Source: Clavelina lepadiformis (Eukaryota > Chordata > Ascidiacea > Aplousobranchia > Clavelinidae). Taken from it: 64,000 nucleotides of DNA. A program made the translations under genes and the position numbers. Under the pieces are notes generated by a model. That model was not told the origin of the DNA. It searched no databases and saw nothing but the letters and a program-made list of their open reading frames with translations. Shown here one piece after another: positions 45,437 to 56,461 of this stretch. Each line of letters opens with the position of its first letter. Position 1 is the first letter of the stretch. Location of the stretch: contig NC_135241.1 of NCBI RefSeq assembly GCF_947623445.1, positions 7,194,501-7,258,500 of the forward strand, written 5' to 3'.

Positions 45437-48400
45437 TTAATGCAGTCCAAATGCTTGAGCATTACATATTGCCGTTAAAAAGATAGACCTAAAATCGTTT
45501 TCTTTCTCCATGTGCTTTGTTGGTAGTGTAACAACCCTACCGCATGCTCCAACTACAGGGTAGCAAATACTGTGTTTTGGATTATTTTCCAAACAGTTGT
45601 GATCGAACTGCACCGAAATTTGAAGGTCGTTCCCAAATATAGGCCTGTGTTTCTGGCCTGTTAGCCAACCCAACACACCTGCAGGTGTCAAGTCAGGAGG
45701 AGTACATGAAATTAAATGACAATCATTCTCGTCGTTAGCCAAGATTTCATGTCCAGTTACATTTAACTTATTGTCCTCTAAATGCATTAAAAAATCCACA
45801 AAGTTATCCATTATTTTTTCTTCCACAATTCTTTTCGAGGAATTTTCATCAGAGTGATTGGGAATTAACAGACTTGCAACATAATTTGCATCAACAGCAC
45901 GCTCAGACGATGTGATAAAAAGAGGTTCAAAAAGCAATGGATTCCTTTGTAATGCTTCAAATATTCCAAACAATTCCAATCCAGATAAAAATTCTTTAAG
46001 ATAACACAACCGCCTGTTAGTGATGCTGACCATGAGTGTGCGAGTTATGTCAGTAGTATGATCAGCAGACACTAAACCAGTGTACCCATGTTCTAGAATA
46101 GTGTCACTATAAGATGGATTTGACGGATCATCTGAAATACGTTGTATAAGTTGCTTTTCGGATTCTGTGAAGTGAATGTGAAGATCAAGCTTTCTAATGT
46201 CAATAGAGTTTATTGCTGTTAACATTTTGAACACGTTGGAGGGAAAACAAAATGGAGCGGGCCCACCTTGCACTAAACTTGCAGCAATTATTTCACCGCA
46301 TGTTTTAAAATAACCATTCTGCACATAAAGCATGGAATCAACTGGACTACCATCAGGACAAAAATGTTCACGAATTAAGCGAACTACAATGGCGAAGAAT
46401 TCTTTTGCCATTGCACCTGAATCGATACCATTTTCACCTTGAAATTTTACAACCACTCTTTTATTTGCCGAACCTTTAGTGTTCACCTCCCTTTGCCAAA
46501 GGGCAAGGTATCTCGCAACAGGTGCACTTCTTCTCACAATAATGTACAGTTGTTCTGCATCATCAATGTTTTTGTTCAAATCAGACAGGACTTCACATAT
46601 GTTTTCATATTTTTTAATTTGAGACTCATTCTTTTGTGAACTGTCACATTCTTTATTAGCAGTCTTTTGAAGTTCATCGATGCTAAAGCAATCAATAAAA
46701 TTATGTGGGTCACTAAAAAGTGTGGTCAAGGGAAAATCGGGAAGCAAGTCATCTTCCTGATGTTCTGCTGCATCTTCTTTTTCTTCTTTAACAAGATACA
46801 GGAAAATTCTACTGTAATCTTTTCCAATGTTTTCTTTGTACTTAATTATGGTAAATGGTTCATCAGTTCCCGGCAATAGATCAATAATACGACCATCTCT
46901 GAATGCAAGATAATAACTTGCCCCATCATCATGACTTTTTGGATAAAATTGTAAGTATTTTTTAACTGCTTTTTCCAAAATTGAGTCAACAGATTCTGTT
47001 TTGCCAATGTTTAGTAAAATTGTTTGGTTTCTAATAGGCTTTAATTCAAAATCTTTTCCACCTCTTTCCAGCATTCCTATTTGAACTCCTACTTCATTTG
47101 GTTTTGACTTTTTCGTTACCCTTTCTTTCCATTGAGATCCCTTCACAGCTTTGTATTGTCCGAATGACATGACATCACTTTTTCGCTTCAAAGAATGTGT
47201 ATCTGTCAATATAAATTAGTATTTATTACTATCATGCCCTGCCTCTGCAGCATAAAATCTTCATCGTGCCTTATTGAATAAACATGGTCTGATCGGTTAA
47301 GGCGCTGTTATGCTATAATTTCATGAAAATGTGGGACTTTCAACGTAATGGTTAAAAAAGTGTGTTAGACCAATCAGATACCAACATGGCTGGTGTTGTT
47401 TTTCAGTGTAGGGATTACCCTAGCAAATGGCGTGTTAAAAACTTGCAGAGCGCATGATTAGGTTGGCCAAAATTGTATGTGGAAATTGATATTTCACTTT
47501 TATGGCTCAAAATTGCAGTCTTGGCTTCAACATTCTATTGCAAGAGTTAGAGACAAGTGTTTTTATTAGGTGTTTATGAAGTAACAGCCTAAGGCATACT
47601 AAATTGACATATAAAATTTCAGGGGGCCCCCATACGGAACTTTGATTTGTTGCATTTTAGTAATTTGGCTTTATAACAAAATAAACAAAGAAATTCAGCC
47701 TTTTTCCAAGCATAAATGGCGCCTTAAAACACATGCTTAACAATTTTGTATATTTTGCTGTGCAAAGTTTTTTTTTAATAAACCCTTCAGTTATATATTG
47801 CATCAATTAGCATTATGACCAGATAAACAATTTCTCATTGTCCCAAAAAGATGCTGCATATGTAAGTTATTTCAAATAGCAATAGACAAAACTGCAAAAA
47901 AGAAAAAAACTTGCACTGGTAAGCACTGTAACAAAACATATGTAAAGGGCTACATTTTCTTGAAGATGAAGTGCTTTTAAACTCTAACAAATCGTTGCAA
48001 TACCACTATAGCAGTGGTTCCCAAACTATGGTACACGTACCACTTGTGGTACGCCAGCAACTTATCAAGTTTACACCAAATGATCTTTTATTATGGTCGG
48101 CATTATTTTAATTCACATAAATTAGGTAGAGTATGAGCAAATTTCATGCATTATTCCCTACTGAATACTAATTCCTTAGGGTATTGACACATTGGATCGT
48201 GAAACAAGCGTTTCTTTGTGACGAAATAGAACGTCATTTATTACTAGGTAATAAATCCTTGAAGTCAGTTTTTATAGTCCTACAATGTAGGTGGTACAAG
48301 AACGCTGCATAAACCAAAAAAATGGTAGGCGAGTAGATAAAGTTTGGGAACCACTGCACTATACACTGTCTGTAACTTCCACCCGATTTCGCTATCAACT

Positions 48401-49674
48401 TATACCCAATTAGAAATCTAATGTAAAATAATTACACACAATTAAATAACTTTAAACTTTCAAACCATTTGAGTTGTTCTCCATCAAGTTGTCATGGCAG
48501 TTACTTCTGTTTTCCTTTGAACTAGTCTCATCACAGAAGTTCTGTGTCTCAATACTGGAATGAGGTTTCTCTAAAAAAAGCCATAACTGAAACAAAAACC
48601 AGAAACATGCATAGCAACATTTTTCAGTTCTAAACTTTGCAACAGGGCTAATCAATATCGTATCTTAAACTGGTAGATTGCAAATGTTCTGCGCAAGTAA
48701 ATCCCACATTATTCAAAAATTGGTAAGGTGTTTATCTTTAGCGCTTCTCAAATTAACAAAATGTAAATTAAATTAAGTAAATTTCCCCAGCATTTGTTCA
48801 AACCTGCCAAAAACCTTGCCTGTCAAAAATGTCACTAATTTATTAGCTTTGAATCATTACCAGATGACTGATGTTAAAATAAAGCATTATGTCACGGGAT
48901 TATTTTTATGCACCTGTTTTGTAGAGACCACATTATACACCGTCTTTTCTTTGCATTGTGTTGTTTTTATGCATGTTCACTGTCTGCAGTATTTTACTTG
49001 TTTATGTTCTTTTACTTGTTCTTGTACACCTATTTTTATCAAATTTCTTGTGACGTCTGACGTACTTACCCCAAAGGCCTAATTAGTATCGTGTTTTACG
49101 TTCCACGTTGATTCCTTCATTGCGTGGAATTTGTTTGGTGTAGTACTGTGCTCGGCTGGGCGACGGTTGTCGGTAGTTACGTTTTGGTTTTAGAGTAAGG
49201 TTGATGTTTTTATGAAAGAAAATGCCATTAAACGTTAACAAGGCAAAACCGGCTGAGTGACTAGCCGTTAAGGCGGGAAGATTCCTGGCTAGGGAAAATT
49301 TTGGTTACAATTATACCCTTAGTTTCCAATTATCTGAACGAGCCAATTTGACTGGCATCTTTTACTTTAATAGTGACAATCACACATGCGTTCAGAAACC
49401 TTTTTATGGTAATATGATTCACAGCTTACAGTTTAATTGAATCATCCAATCAATCAATAATTCTGTTTATCATAAGTAATATGTTACAAAAAACTTTATA
49501 CTTATTCCATGTATTGCATAGACCTGTCACATGGTATAATGTATTTAAGATTAAACTGAACTTACCTTGCCCACAAAAGCCGCAAAATAAATGTGTTGAA
49601 GAGAGTACTTTTCCACAGTTTGTGCAATACATTGTGCAGATCATTAAATATTCTAATGTACTGGAATCTGACAA
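45437..49674 (-). CDS. transposon-borne HECT-type E3 ubiquitin ligase with zinc ribbon (624 aa, 2 exons)
   Basis: HECT ligases pass ubiquitin through a catalytic cysteine to a substrate. Exons are 49674-49566 and 47202-45437 (phase-1 join, 1,875 nt). Exon 1 encodes MSDSSTLEYL and then a zinc ribbon with C17, C20, C31 and C34. Residues about 37-150 form a basic region and a possible ubiquitin-like fold (FELKPIRNQTILLNI, then SYYLAFRDGRIIDLL). An acidic linker follows. The HECT N-lobe begins near 275 with VVVKFQGENGIDSG; the C-lobe ends GACGRVVTLPTKH with candidate catalytic Cys590, and the chain closes 34 residues later with the family-like AICNAQAFGLH. The intron (47203-49565, 2.4 kb) contains a hAT-like element. 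HECT proteins of this sort are often found in transposon contexts in aquatic animals (recollection, not checked). Its role for the element, perhaps degrading a host factor, is inference. Confidence 0.88.
48012..48356. mobile_element. hAT-like miniature element in the HECT gene intron
   Basis: Ends CAGTGGTTCCCAAACT (left) and CAGTGGTTCCCAAACT (right, reverse complement). The flanks CACTATAG (48004-48011) and CACTATAC (48357-48364) match at 7 of 8 bases. GGTACACGTACC and GTGGTACAAG words are inside. Non-coding, 345 bp. Confidence 0.78.
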
Positions 49675-50107
49675 TTTGTCAACAAGTGAAACTGACTATG
49701 AGCACTTTTTTATATAAGTAAACTGACGATTATAGTGTAACTATAGTTAAATAATGAACAAACGGGTAACGTCACTAAATACACAAACAAACATCTACTT
49801 CATCATAATTATTGTGATGTATCATTGTAATTACTGCTGTGTAGCAGCTGGACTTATCGCTACAATTGCATTGTTTATTTTTCGCCAATAGTTGTGCTGT
49901 GCCATAGTTACGATGCTAACTATTACAGTTATAGCACAATAAAACACAATGCTCACTAACATTTAATGAGCAGGAAAAAGTGTCAAACTTTGAGAGCTTA
50001 AAACATGCATGATAGCAATAATAGTATTTGTGCAATAACGTGGAAGGTTAACATAGTTCTTCATATTTAGGTCATCTTTAAATAGTTCAAATTAAAAATA
50101 CGAAATT

Positions 50108-50391
50108 AGGGGTTCTTAAACTCTTAGAAATGGTGCCAAAAAACTTGTGTCTCTATCCCATTGCAAAATAAAACAAAACAACAAGTTATGTGCGTGTAAC
50201 TTTCATCATTGGACTGCAATTTGGAAAACAAACCATTGCCAACCGACAGCAATTGAACTTGGTTGTGAAATAATCAACCCAGTAGCGAAACCATCCAGTG
50301 AAAAAAATCCAGCTGTCGTTGTCATAGCTCAAAGAGAATTTTTCGTGCCACCTTAAGAACCTTACGTGCACTCCAATTTCATAACCACTGG
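50108..50391. mobile_element. possible hAT-like miniature element
   Basis: Starts AGGGGTTCTTAAACTC and ends, as reverse complement, CCAGTGGTTATGAAATTGG. The flanks ACGAAATT (50100-50107) and ACTAAATT (50392-50399) match at 7 of 8 bases. The inverted ends are poor, so this is tentative. Confidence 0.4.
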
Positions 50392-50494
50392 ACTAAATTA
50401 CTTATACTGGCTACAAATTATACGCAAGTACAATCCTGCTTTATAACTAAGTAACATAGAACATAGTAGTCCCAGCTCTAGTGAAGCTTGTGGC

Positions 50495-50914
50495 TAGGGG
50501 TGGTGATGGCAAGACTACTTCCATGGCAGACGAGTTTAGCCTGGTGTTGGAGGAGAGTGGTACTCACAAATCCTTCTCGCTCTATAAAGACCGCAGATTC
50601 AAAAGATTGGGTCACACTGCTGGTACGTTGGTTGATTGTTGTAGAGCGTTGCCAGCAATCCGACTTCGTCCGGATCCTTCCTAAACTACACAAAGATCTT
50701 GAGAGGGCTAATCTGGAAACCCTGTCTGAGTTCCATGTTCCCTGGAAGCATGTGAATGCTGAATCACACAGCCCCACAACAGACCTCGACCATTACTTAG
50801 TTACTGCTATGGCCAAGCAGAGTGCACTTGGCCTCAAGATGCAATGTGGAAAAGAGTACTGGGAAGACGAGACAGAGAATAGTGAGAGGAGTACAAGGAA
50901 TCCATCCGGAATTT
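50495..50914 (+). pseudogene. frameshifted protein fragment inside the transposon
   Basis: The reading starts in one frame (LVARGGDGKTTSMADEFSLV, then THKSFSLYKDRRFKRLGH). It continues after a frame change as FVRILPKLHKDLERANLETL, then HVPWKHVNAESHSP and DHYLVTAMAKQSALGLKMQ. Base composition is less AT-rich than the surroundings and both parts look like genuine protein sequence with balanced helices. I do not recognise a named family. It may be the remains of a third element-encoded protein, or a captured piece of host coding sequence, with an internal deletion around the frame change. Confidence 0.45.
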
Positions 50915-51486
50915 GAACAAAATCAAAAAAATTTTTTTGCACGTTCCTAGGTATGTCCATAGGCACCTTTTAAACTCCAGTTCTGTTGTGTTACTTGAAA
51001 AAAGTCAAAATCACCCCAGTATAGCCCACTGCTATTTTAAGGATGTTTGCTGATGTCACATTTGCAAGAATATTTAACAAAACATGTTCCAAAAACTTGA
51101 TAAAAATACCCAATCGTGTCGAAGAGTTATAAGAAGAAGCCGGGAAAGGGAAGCTGAGCACACAGCTATTTTGGAGAATTGGTGACAGAAATTACACAAC
51201 TGCACTTAAAAAAAGTGACAATCATATATTATGTGGGTTTAGTATATATGTGCACAGCCACATGATGCCTTTGTAAAATGAAACCCAACTACTCAAACTA
51301 TGTCGTCAACTGCAAGGTTGTATACTACACCCTTATTAATTTGGGAAGGCTACAATATCTTTAACTTTTGGTTGAAACGTGTCTATAGCGTTTGGTCCTG
51401 TTCCAGGTAACTTTTTATAATGTTCCACCCAGCTTAGGCCTATATACCTAATAGTAATCAAGACAAAAGCCTTCAACATTTTCTTT

Positions 51487-51999
51487 GCAAGTTTGTTAGC
51501 ATACTGAACTTGCAAAAGACCTTACAATGTTTAACGTGTAGCCTACACCTAAGCTTGTTAAGGCTTGCAAAAGCTTACTATCTCTCACTATTTGTGGCTG
51601 TGACCGGTAACCTTATTCCTTTCCCGAAGACCTCATCACTACGCCTACCATGCGGTAAGCACACATTGTGAAATGTTGCGATCGAATTCTAAAATATTGT
51701 GCGGCGATTCTAAAATATTGTGCGGCGAATTTATATTTGTTGCGGTAGTGGAAGTTTCACAGCGAAATATATTTCGACTTCGCAAAATATTTCGAAGTCG
51801 CAATATTTTTTCAACGCACAAAATAATTTTAGAGGGAGACAAAATATATATTGTGAATTTCTAAAATATTTTGCTGAGAAAAATATATATTTTGTGGTGA
51901 TCATAAATATTTTGCGCTAACGTGAAATATTTTTGTGGTGATCATAAATATTTTATGGAACCCAAATTATAATTGTTGTGGCCTTTACAGGCTACCGTA
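51487..51999 (-). repeat. right terminal inverted repeat
   Basis: Reverse-complement partner of 42697-43351, matching from the terminal TACGGTAGCC inward to the word GTTCAGTATGC(A/T)AACAAACTT. It carries a single terminal copy and two 21-bp units. Confidence 0.88.
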
Positions 52000-52005
52000 C
52001 CATCG

Positions 52006-53324
52006 CTATTCACTAGTAAAATATCCTTTCAATAAAACAATATAAAAATAACCAATTTTTTACCTTAGTTTGGATTTCGTAGATTTTTGTTTGTTGTGTA
52101 ATTCCGTTTACACTTATTTCATGTGTCTTTGAAAGACATTAAAATTAACCTAAGTTCAGTTTTGAGGATATTCGTTGCCGTTACTTTAGGTTAGGCGAGG
52201 CTATAAGTTATAACTTTAATATGGACAGTTGGTGAGCACTTGATACTTATATACGCCTTATGTTACGTCTTATATCAATATGCTATATTTGGCTGTAGTT
52301 GTAAACTTTAATTTTTCCGGTTTCAGTGTGAAATAATTGCTTGATAGCCTACTACCATTAGTCTAGTAGTTGTGAAATAGTGACATACACCCCGTTTAAT
52401 TGTTGCCTGACTGCATGATAAAACTAAAACCTTGCTTTCATGAGCTTGTCCGATTTATTACGTATGTGAAGTCAGTCGAATTTTGTTCAATGGAGAAGGG
52501 CGATAATCTTTGTGCCGTTTGGATGAATTATTTTATGCGAAAGAAACAATTATTGGAAGTACTTTATTGGTGAACCTCTGAAGAACTGTGGCTGTATTGA
52601 TTGGCCGTTAAAACAGTACATGAAAACTGGTAACCTGAGGCAGGCAGATAAATTCTGTTGCAAAGTTACAACGTAACAGAACTATGAGTACTCAGAAATA
52701 ATAGGACTGGAGAAAGCCACGGAGCCCTAATGGCTTAAAACATGTGAGATTCTAACTATTATGGAACATGATTGTAGAATGGCAATAGCATAGCAAGGTT
52801 AGCATGGCCTCCATATTCAGAATACCTTTATGTTGACAGAAAATAAATCTTAACTAATTAATGCTCATCAACAACAACATGCAGATTTTGGTGTGATGAC
52901 ATGCACAGAAGCCTCAATTCTTTGTTTATTTATTATAAATTGGCGTTAAAACAACCGGCCTTTCTTTATTTGTTTATTATAAATCAGCGATAACAAATTT
53001 GGTGTGCATGTTGATAAATTTTGTGCATGCAGCTGCCACACTTTCCACCATTGCACTTTGTTAAAGACGAGTGGTTAGCTTAGATGAGTAGGTACGCAAA
53101 AAATTGATTTATGCTGTTTAGAGTTTAATTGAAGTTAGAGTTAGATTAAAAGGATGATTTAAATTTTGGTTAGAAGGATGATTTAGATTAGGTTTAGCGT
53201 AATATGTGATGAATCTTAGGTAGGTCAGCAAAAAACTTTGTAAAATAGTCCTGAACGTACAATTTTTTGGCAGGGAAATAGTGACAGCCATCAATTTAAA
53301 GTAATTGTGTTGTGAATTTTAGAC
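52006..53324. other. upstream flank of the MPPED-like gene
   Basis: Probably contains its promoter. A phrase including TTTGTTTATTATAAAT is repeated near 52930 and 52970. No other feature is seen. Confidence 0.4.
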
Positions 53325-56300
53325 ATGCAAGCTATTCGTAAATTGCTAAAGATGGATCATACTACAAAATTTAAAAAGGTTGATACAATTTCTGTTGATC
53401 CATTGAGTGAAGATCCAGATGAATTTATTGATCAATTGGTGAAATCTACACAAACCCGTCATCGACACCAAGTGAAACAGTGAGTTTAAGAAGTTCAACA
53501 ACATTGCTAGTTGCCATAACTTTGTGCATTACATAGGTGCTGAATTATTATGTTACGAGGCGACCATGCCAAATGCCATCTCATGACTGTTATTACAAGG
53601 TGGTGGCAATCCTGTTGCTAACAATAGTAAAAATGCTTTTTTCATTAATCTGCATTGGTTATTATCAAAGAATTGGAATTTTAACAAACGTTTTAGGTTT
53701 GCTTGGGGCAGTGGTTTGTCCACAAGACAACATTAGCCAGGTGGTGCATCAGTTTAGCCTAGAACTGATTGTTTTGTTATAAATATGATTTTTCCTGGCA
53801 TGGGCAAACTGTCTTTGCTTAAAGATTACTGAAGTGCACTCGTTGTTGGTGTCAAGCAGACGATATTGCCAAATTTTTACTGTTCCTTGAAACCACCAAT
53901 TAACACATACATACTAATTGCTTTTTTGATACCATTTTTTCGTATTGACGCCCAACAATCGATAAAGAAATTCTTAGGGCTCAATTTTATTTTTTACACT
54001 ACGAAATAAACAACACCAATGCCTGTCAAATGCAAAAAAGCAAATGGAAAAGTTATACTATTAATTTCTAAAGGAATGGTCTCTAAAACTTCTGCAAAAT
54101 TTCTAACCGCAGTGTACAAGAAATCCTCTGAAATGACATCACGTGCGAACTTGAATTGGAGTAACCTAAATCTGGTTACATTACATGCTGAACAGTCTGG
54201 AAACATTAAGAGAGAATTTTACATTGAAAATCTATTGCCTAGTCTACATTAAGCATTCAGTTAGGCCACGGTGGGATAATTTTTACAATCTGCCATTATG
54301 CCATAACATGCACGATGCACATCCCTTCTTTTCAAAGCAAAATTATCGGGCCAAAAACCAGAGGTGGCTTATAAACCTAAAGTCCGTTCAAAAAATATTT
54401 TATGTTGTGAACATCAAATTCATACATCTATAGACCACCATGTACATTGCTGAAAGTATACATCTGTATATACAGTAGAAACCACTTAATATAAAGTATC
54501 CTTGGGAATGGCAAAACCTACTTTTATAATGATTTTTCTATTATGTCATGAGAGCTGCTTTCGCTATGAAAACAGGTGTGTAAAAGCTAGTTTCGACAGC
54601 AGGGATTCCTCTTGGTGCAAGAATTTTTAAAAAATGCAAAACGAAAAGATAAGGTTAAGACCTGGATTCAGTTTTTACGCACACTTTTGAATTAAAATGG
54701 AAGGAAAATGACTATGGTACTGTGCAAAAATAAGTATTGAGTTTATAGGAAGAAAGTCATCATTCACTCCGCTTCAACAAAAACTGTTCTATTAAGCATG
54801 TTTTACTCTATGTATATATGTGCAGTGCGTTGTACATATGGCACATTTATGTTAAAAACTATGCAACTTGGTGTGGCATATTTTTTATAACTTTTAAAGA
54901 GCCAAGGTTGTTGCTTTATTGAACTAATTTACATTTGAAACTTTTATAACAGAATATCTCCATTACCCTTGGATACTCCAATGAAGGAAGGTCATACGAG
55001 GTTTGTTTGCATATCTGATACGCATGGTGAGCATAGAAAACTTGAAAGCCTGCCAAAAGGTAAATTTAAAGTTTAATGAAGAGTTTTTTAATATACCGAA
55101 TATCATTTATGCATGGATGTGTGAGCAATGTTGAAGCACTCAGCACGGTTGAATTTTTTCTATAAAATTGTTATAAACTGTAAAGCTTTTTAGCCTTATT
55201 TAAGGTATGTCGCAAATGAGAATAATAATATGCTTAAACTTTTTAAAGTCATCATACTTGTATGTTACTACTAAATTAACTAGAAGAAACCATGTCTCAG
55301 GTGATGTGTTGTTGCACTGTGGCGATTTCACTGATCTGGGCAAACAAAAACAAGTGGAAGATTTCAATGAGTGGATTGGATCTTTTAAAGACTTCAAGCA
55401 CAAAATCATCATCGGCGGAAATCATGAACTTTCATTTGATCCAAAAATAGTGGCAGAAGTGAGGAGACGTGCATTGGATCGAACTTTTTGTTGGTTAGTT
55501 GCCTTTTAAAATGGTTTCAAAGAGATAATTGCTGCTTAATTATATTCTCTGACTATCTTTATTGGACTTTAACCAATGTATTCAAAATTTTATCCTATTA
55601 GTCGCAGTAGTACTAATTCTATGTTAATGCATAATTTCTTATTTATATTTAGGTACGAATACATCAATAAAATTCCTCCAGCAATTACTGATGATTGGCC
55701 AAAAGTCTTAAGCAATTGTGTTTACCTTCAAGATGCGGAGGTTTCAGTAAATGGAATTCGGATTTATGGATGCCCATGGTTTGTTTAAAACACTTACACA
55801 TTTGAACCAAGTACAATGTAGTACTGAAGCGGTAATGTGATATTTTGTATCATTTTTCAATGCATGCTTATAGGAATCCAGAATTCGGTGGCTGGGGATT
55901 TAATACCAAAAGAGGGGAAGACTTGTTATCGAAATGGAACAAAATACCAGGAGATGGTATTGATATTCTGATGACTCACTGTCCACCTGCTGGTAATACA
56001 GTTTCCAAGCTGTTTTGGAAACTTTGCCTTTTCAATTTATCTTGTGCTTAGGTTTCTGCGATCAAGTGGAGCACTATCAGTGGGAAGAAAGGGTTGGTTG
56101 TGTTGATCTCATGAATACAGTGCAGTTGCGAGTTCAACCAAAATATCATCTCTTTGGGCATATTCATGAAGGTAAGTTTGCTGGTGTAAACAAAAGGCTA
56201 ATAATTGTGTAGTGCTGGCTTTTGCACTTCCACATTGGATCAGTTGTATTTGAAAGTTATTGTTTAGGTTTTGATTGCATTAAATTCATTTAGAATGTTT

Positions 56301-56461
56301 TCATTTTTGTAGCATATGGATATGTGACTGATGGTCAGACGAACTATATTAACTGCAGCTATGTGGATAGGAAGCGTAGACCTTGCAACTTGCCAGTTAT
56401 TTTTGACTTTCCAAATCCACCTGATGCACCCGAAGGATTAAGCGAACTGATACAGTATTAA
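53325..56461 (+). CDS. MPPED-family metallophosphoesterase (322 aa, 7 exons)
   Basis: A metal-dependent phosphodiesterase of the MPPED1/MPPED2 (UPF0046) family, probably cytoplasmic as no signal or membrane segment is present. Exons are 53325-53479, 54953-55059, 55301-55493, 55653-55778, 55874-55992, 56052-56171 and 56313-56461. They join in phase to 969 nt. Metal-binding motifs appear in order: D74-T-H76, G95-D96 in LLHCGDFTDLG, G126-N-H-E129, H229 in MTHCPPAG, and G269-H270-I-H272 near the C-terminus. FGGWGFNT is a family block. Vertebrate MPPED1/2 carry Gly in place of the first His of the last motif (Gly252 in rat MPPED2), which lowers activity. Here the His is kept, so this protein should be a fully active enzyme (inference). 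The length is close to the roughly 295-330 aa of relatives. AATAAA at 56748-56753 is a possible polyadenylation signal. Confidence 0.93.

Larger units (their letters stand above)
42697..51999. mobile_element. 9.3 kb DNA transposon encoding an integrase and a HECT ubiquitin ligase
   Basis: The element begins TACGGTAGCCTGTAAAGGCC and ends with the reverse complement of the same sequence. A perfect 6-bp duplication, CCATCG, flanks it at 42691-42696 and 52000-52005. Long inverted repeats occupy about 42697-43351 and 51487-51999. Between them lie an integrase gene (plus, 43580-45022) and a HECT ligase gene (minus, 45437-49674), which converge on each other, and a damaged third frame at about 50495-50914. 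Both main genes are open and spliced in phase, and the inverted repeats are nearly identical apart from copy-number differences. This suggests a recent and perhaps still mobile insertion. A 6-bp duplication with an rve-type integrase is also known for Polinton/Maverick elements, but no DNA polymerase or capsid gene is present here. I cannot name an established superfamily. Confidence 0.9.

Noticed and set aside
48452..48655. Frame inside the HECT intron as a coding exon
   Set aside because: The flanking exons already join in phase 1 and restore the zinc ribbon to basic-region order; no motif in this frame.
42697..51999. Polinton/Maverick virus-like transposon
   Set aside because: The 6-bp duplication and integrase fit, but no polymerase B, packaging ATPase, protease or capsid gene is seen and the element is too short.
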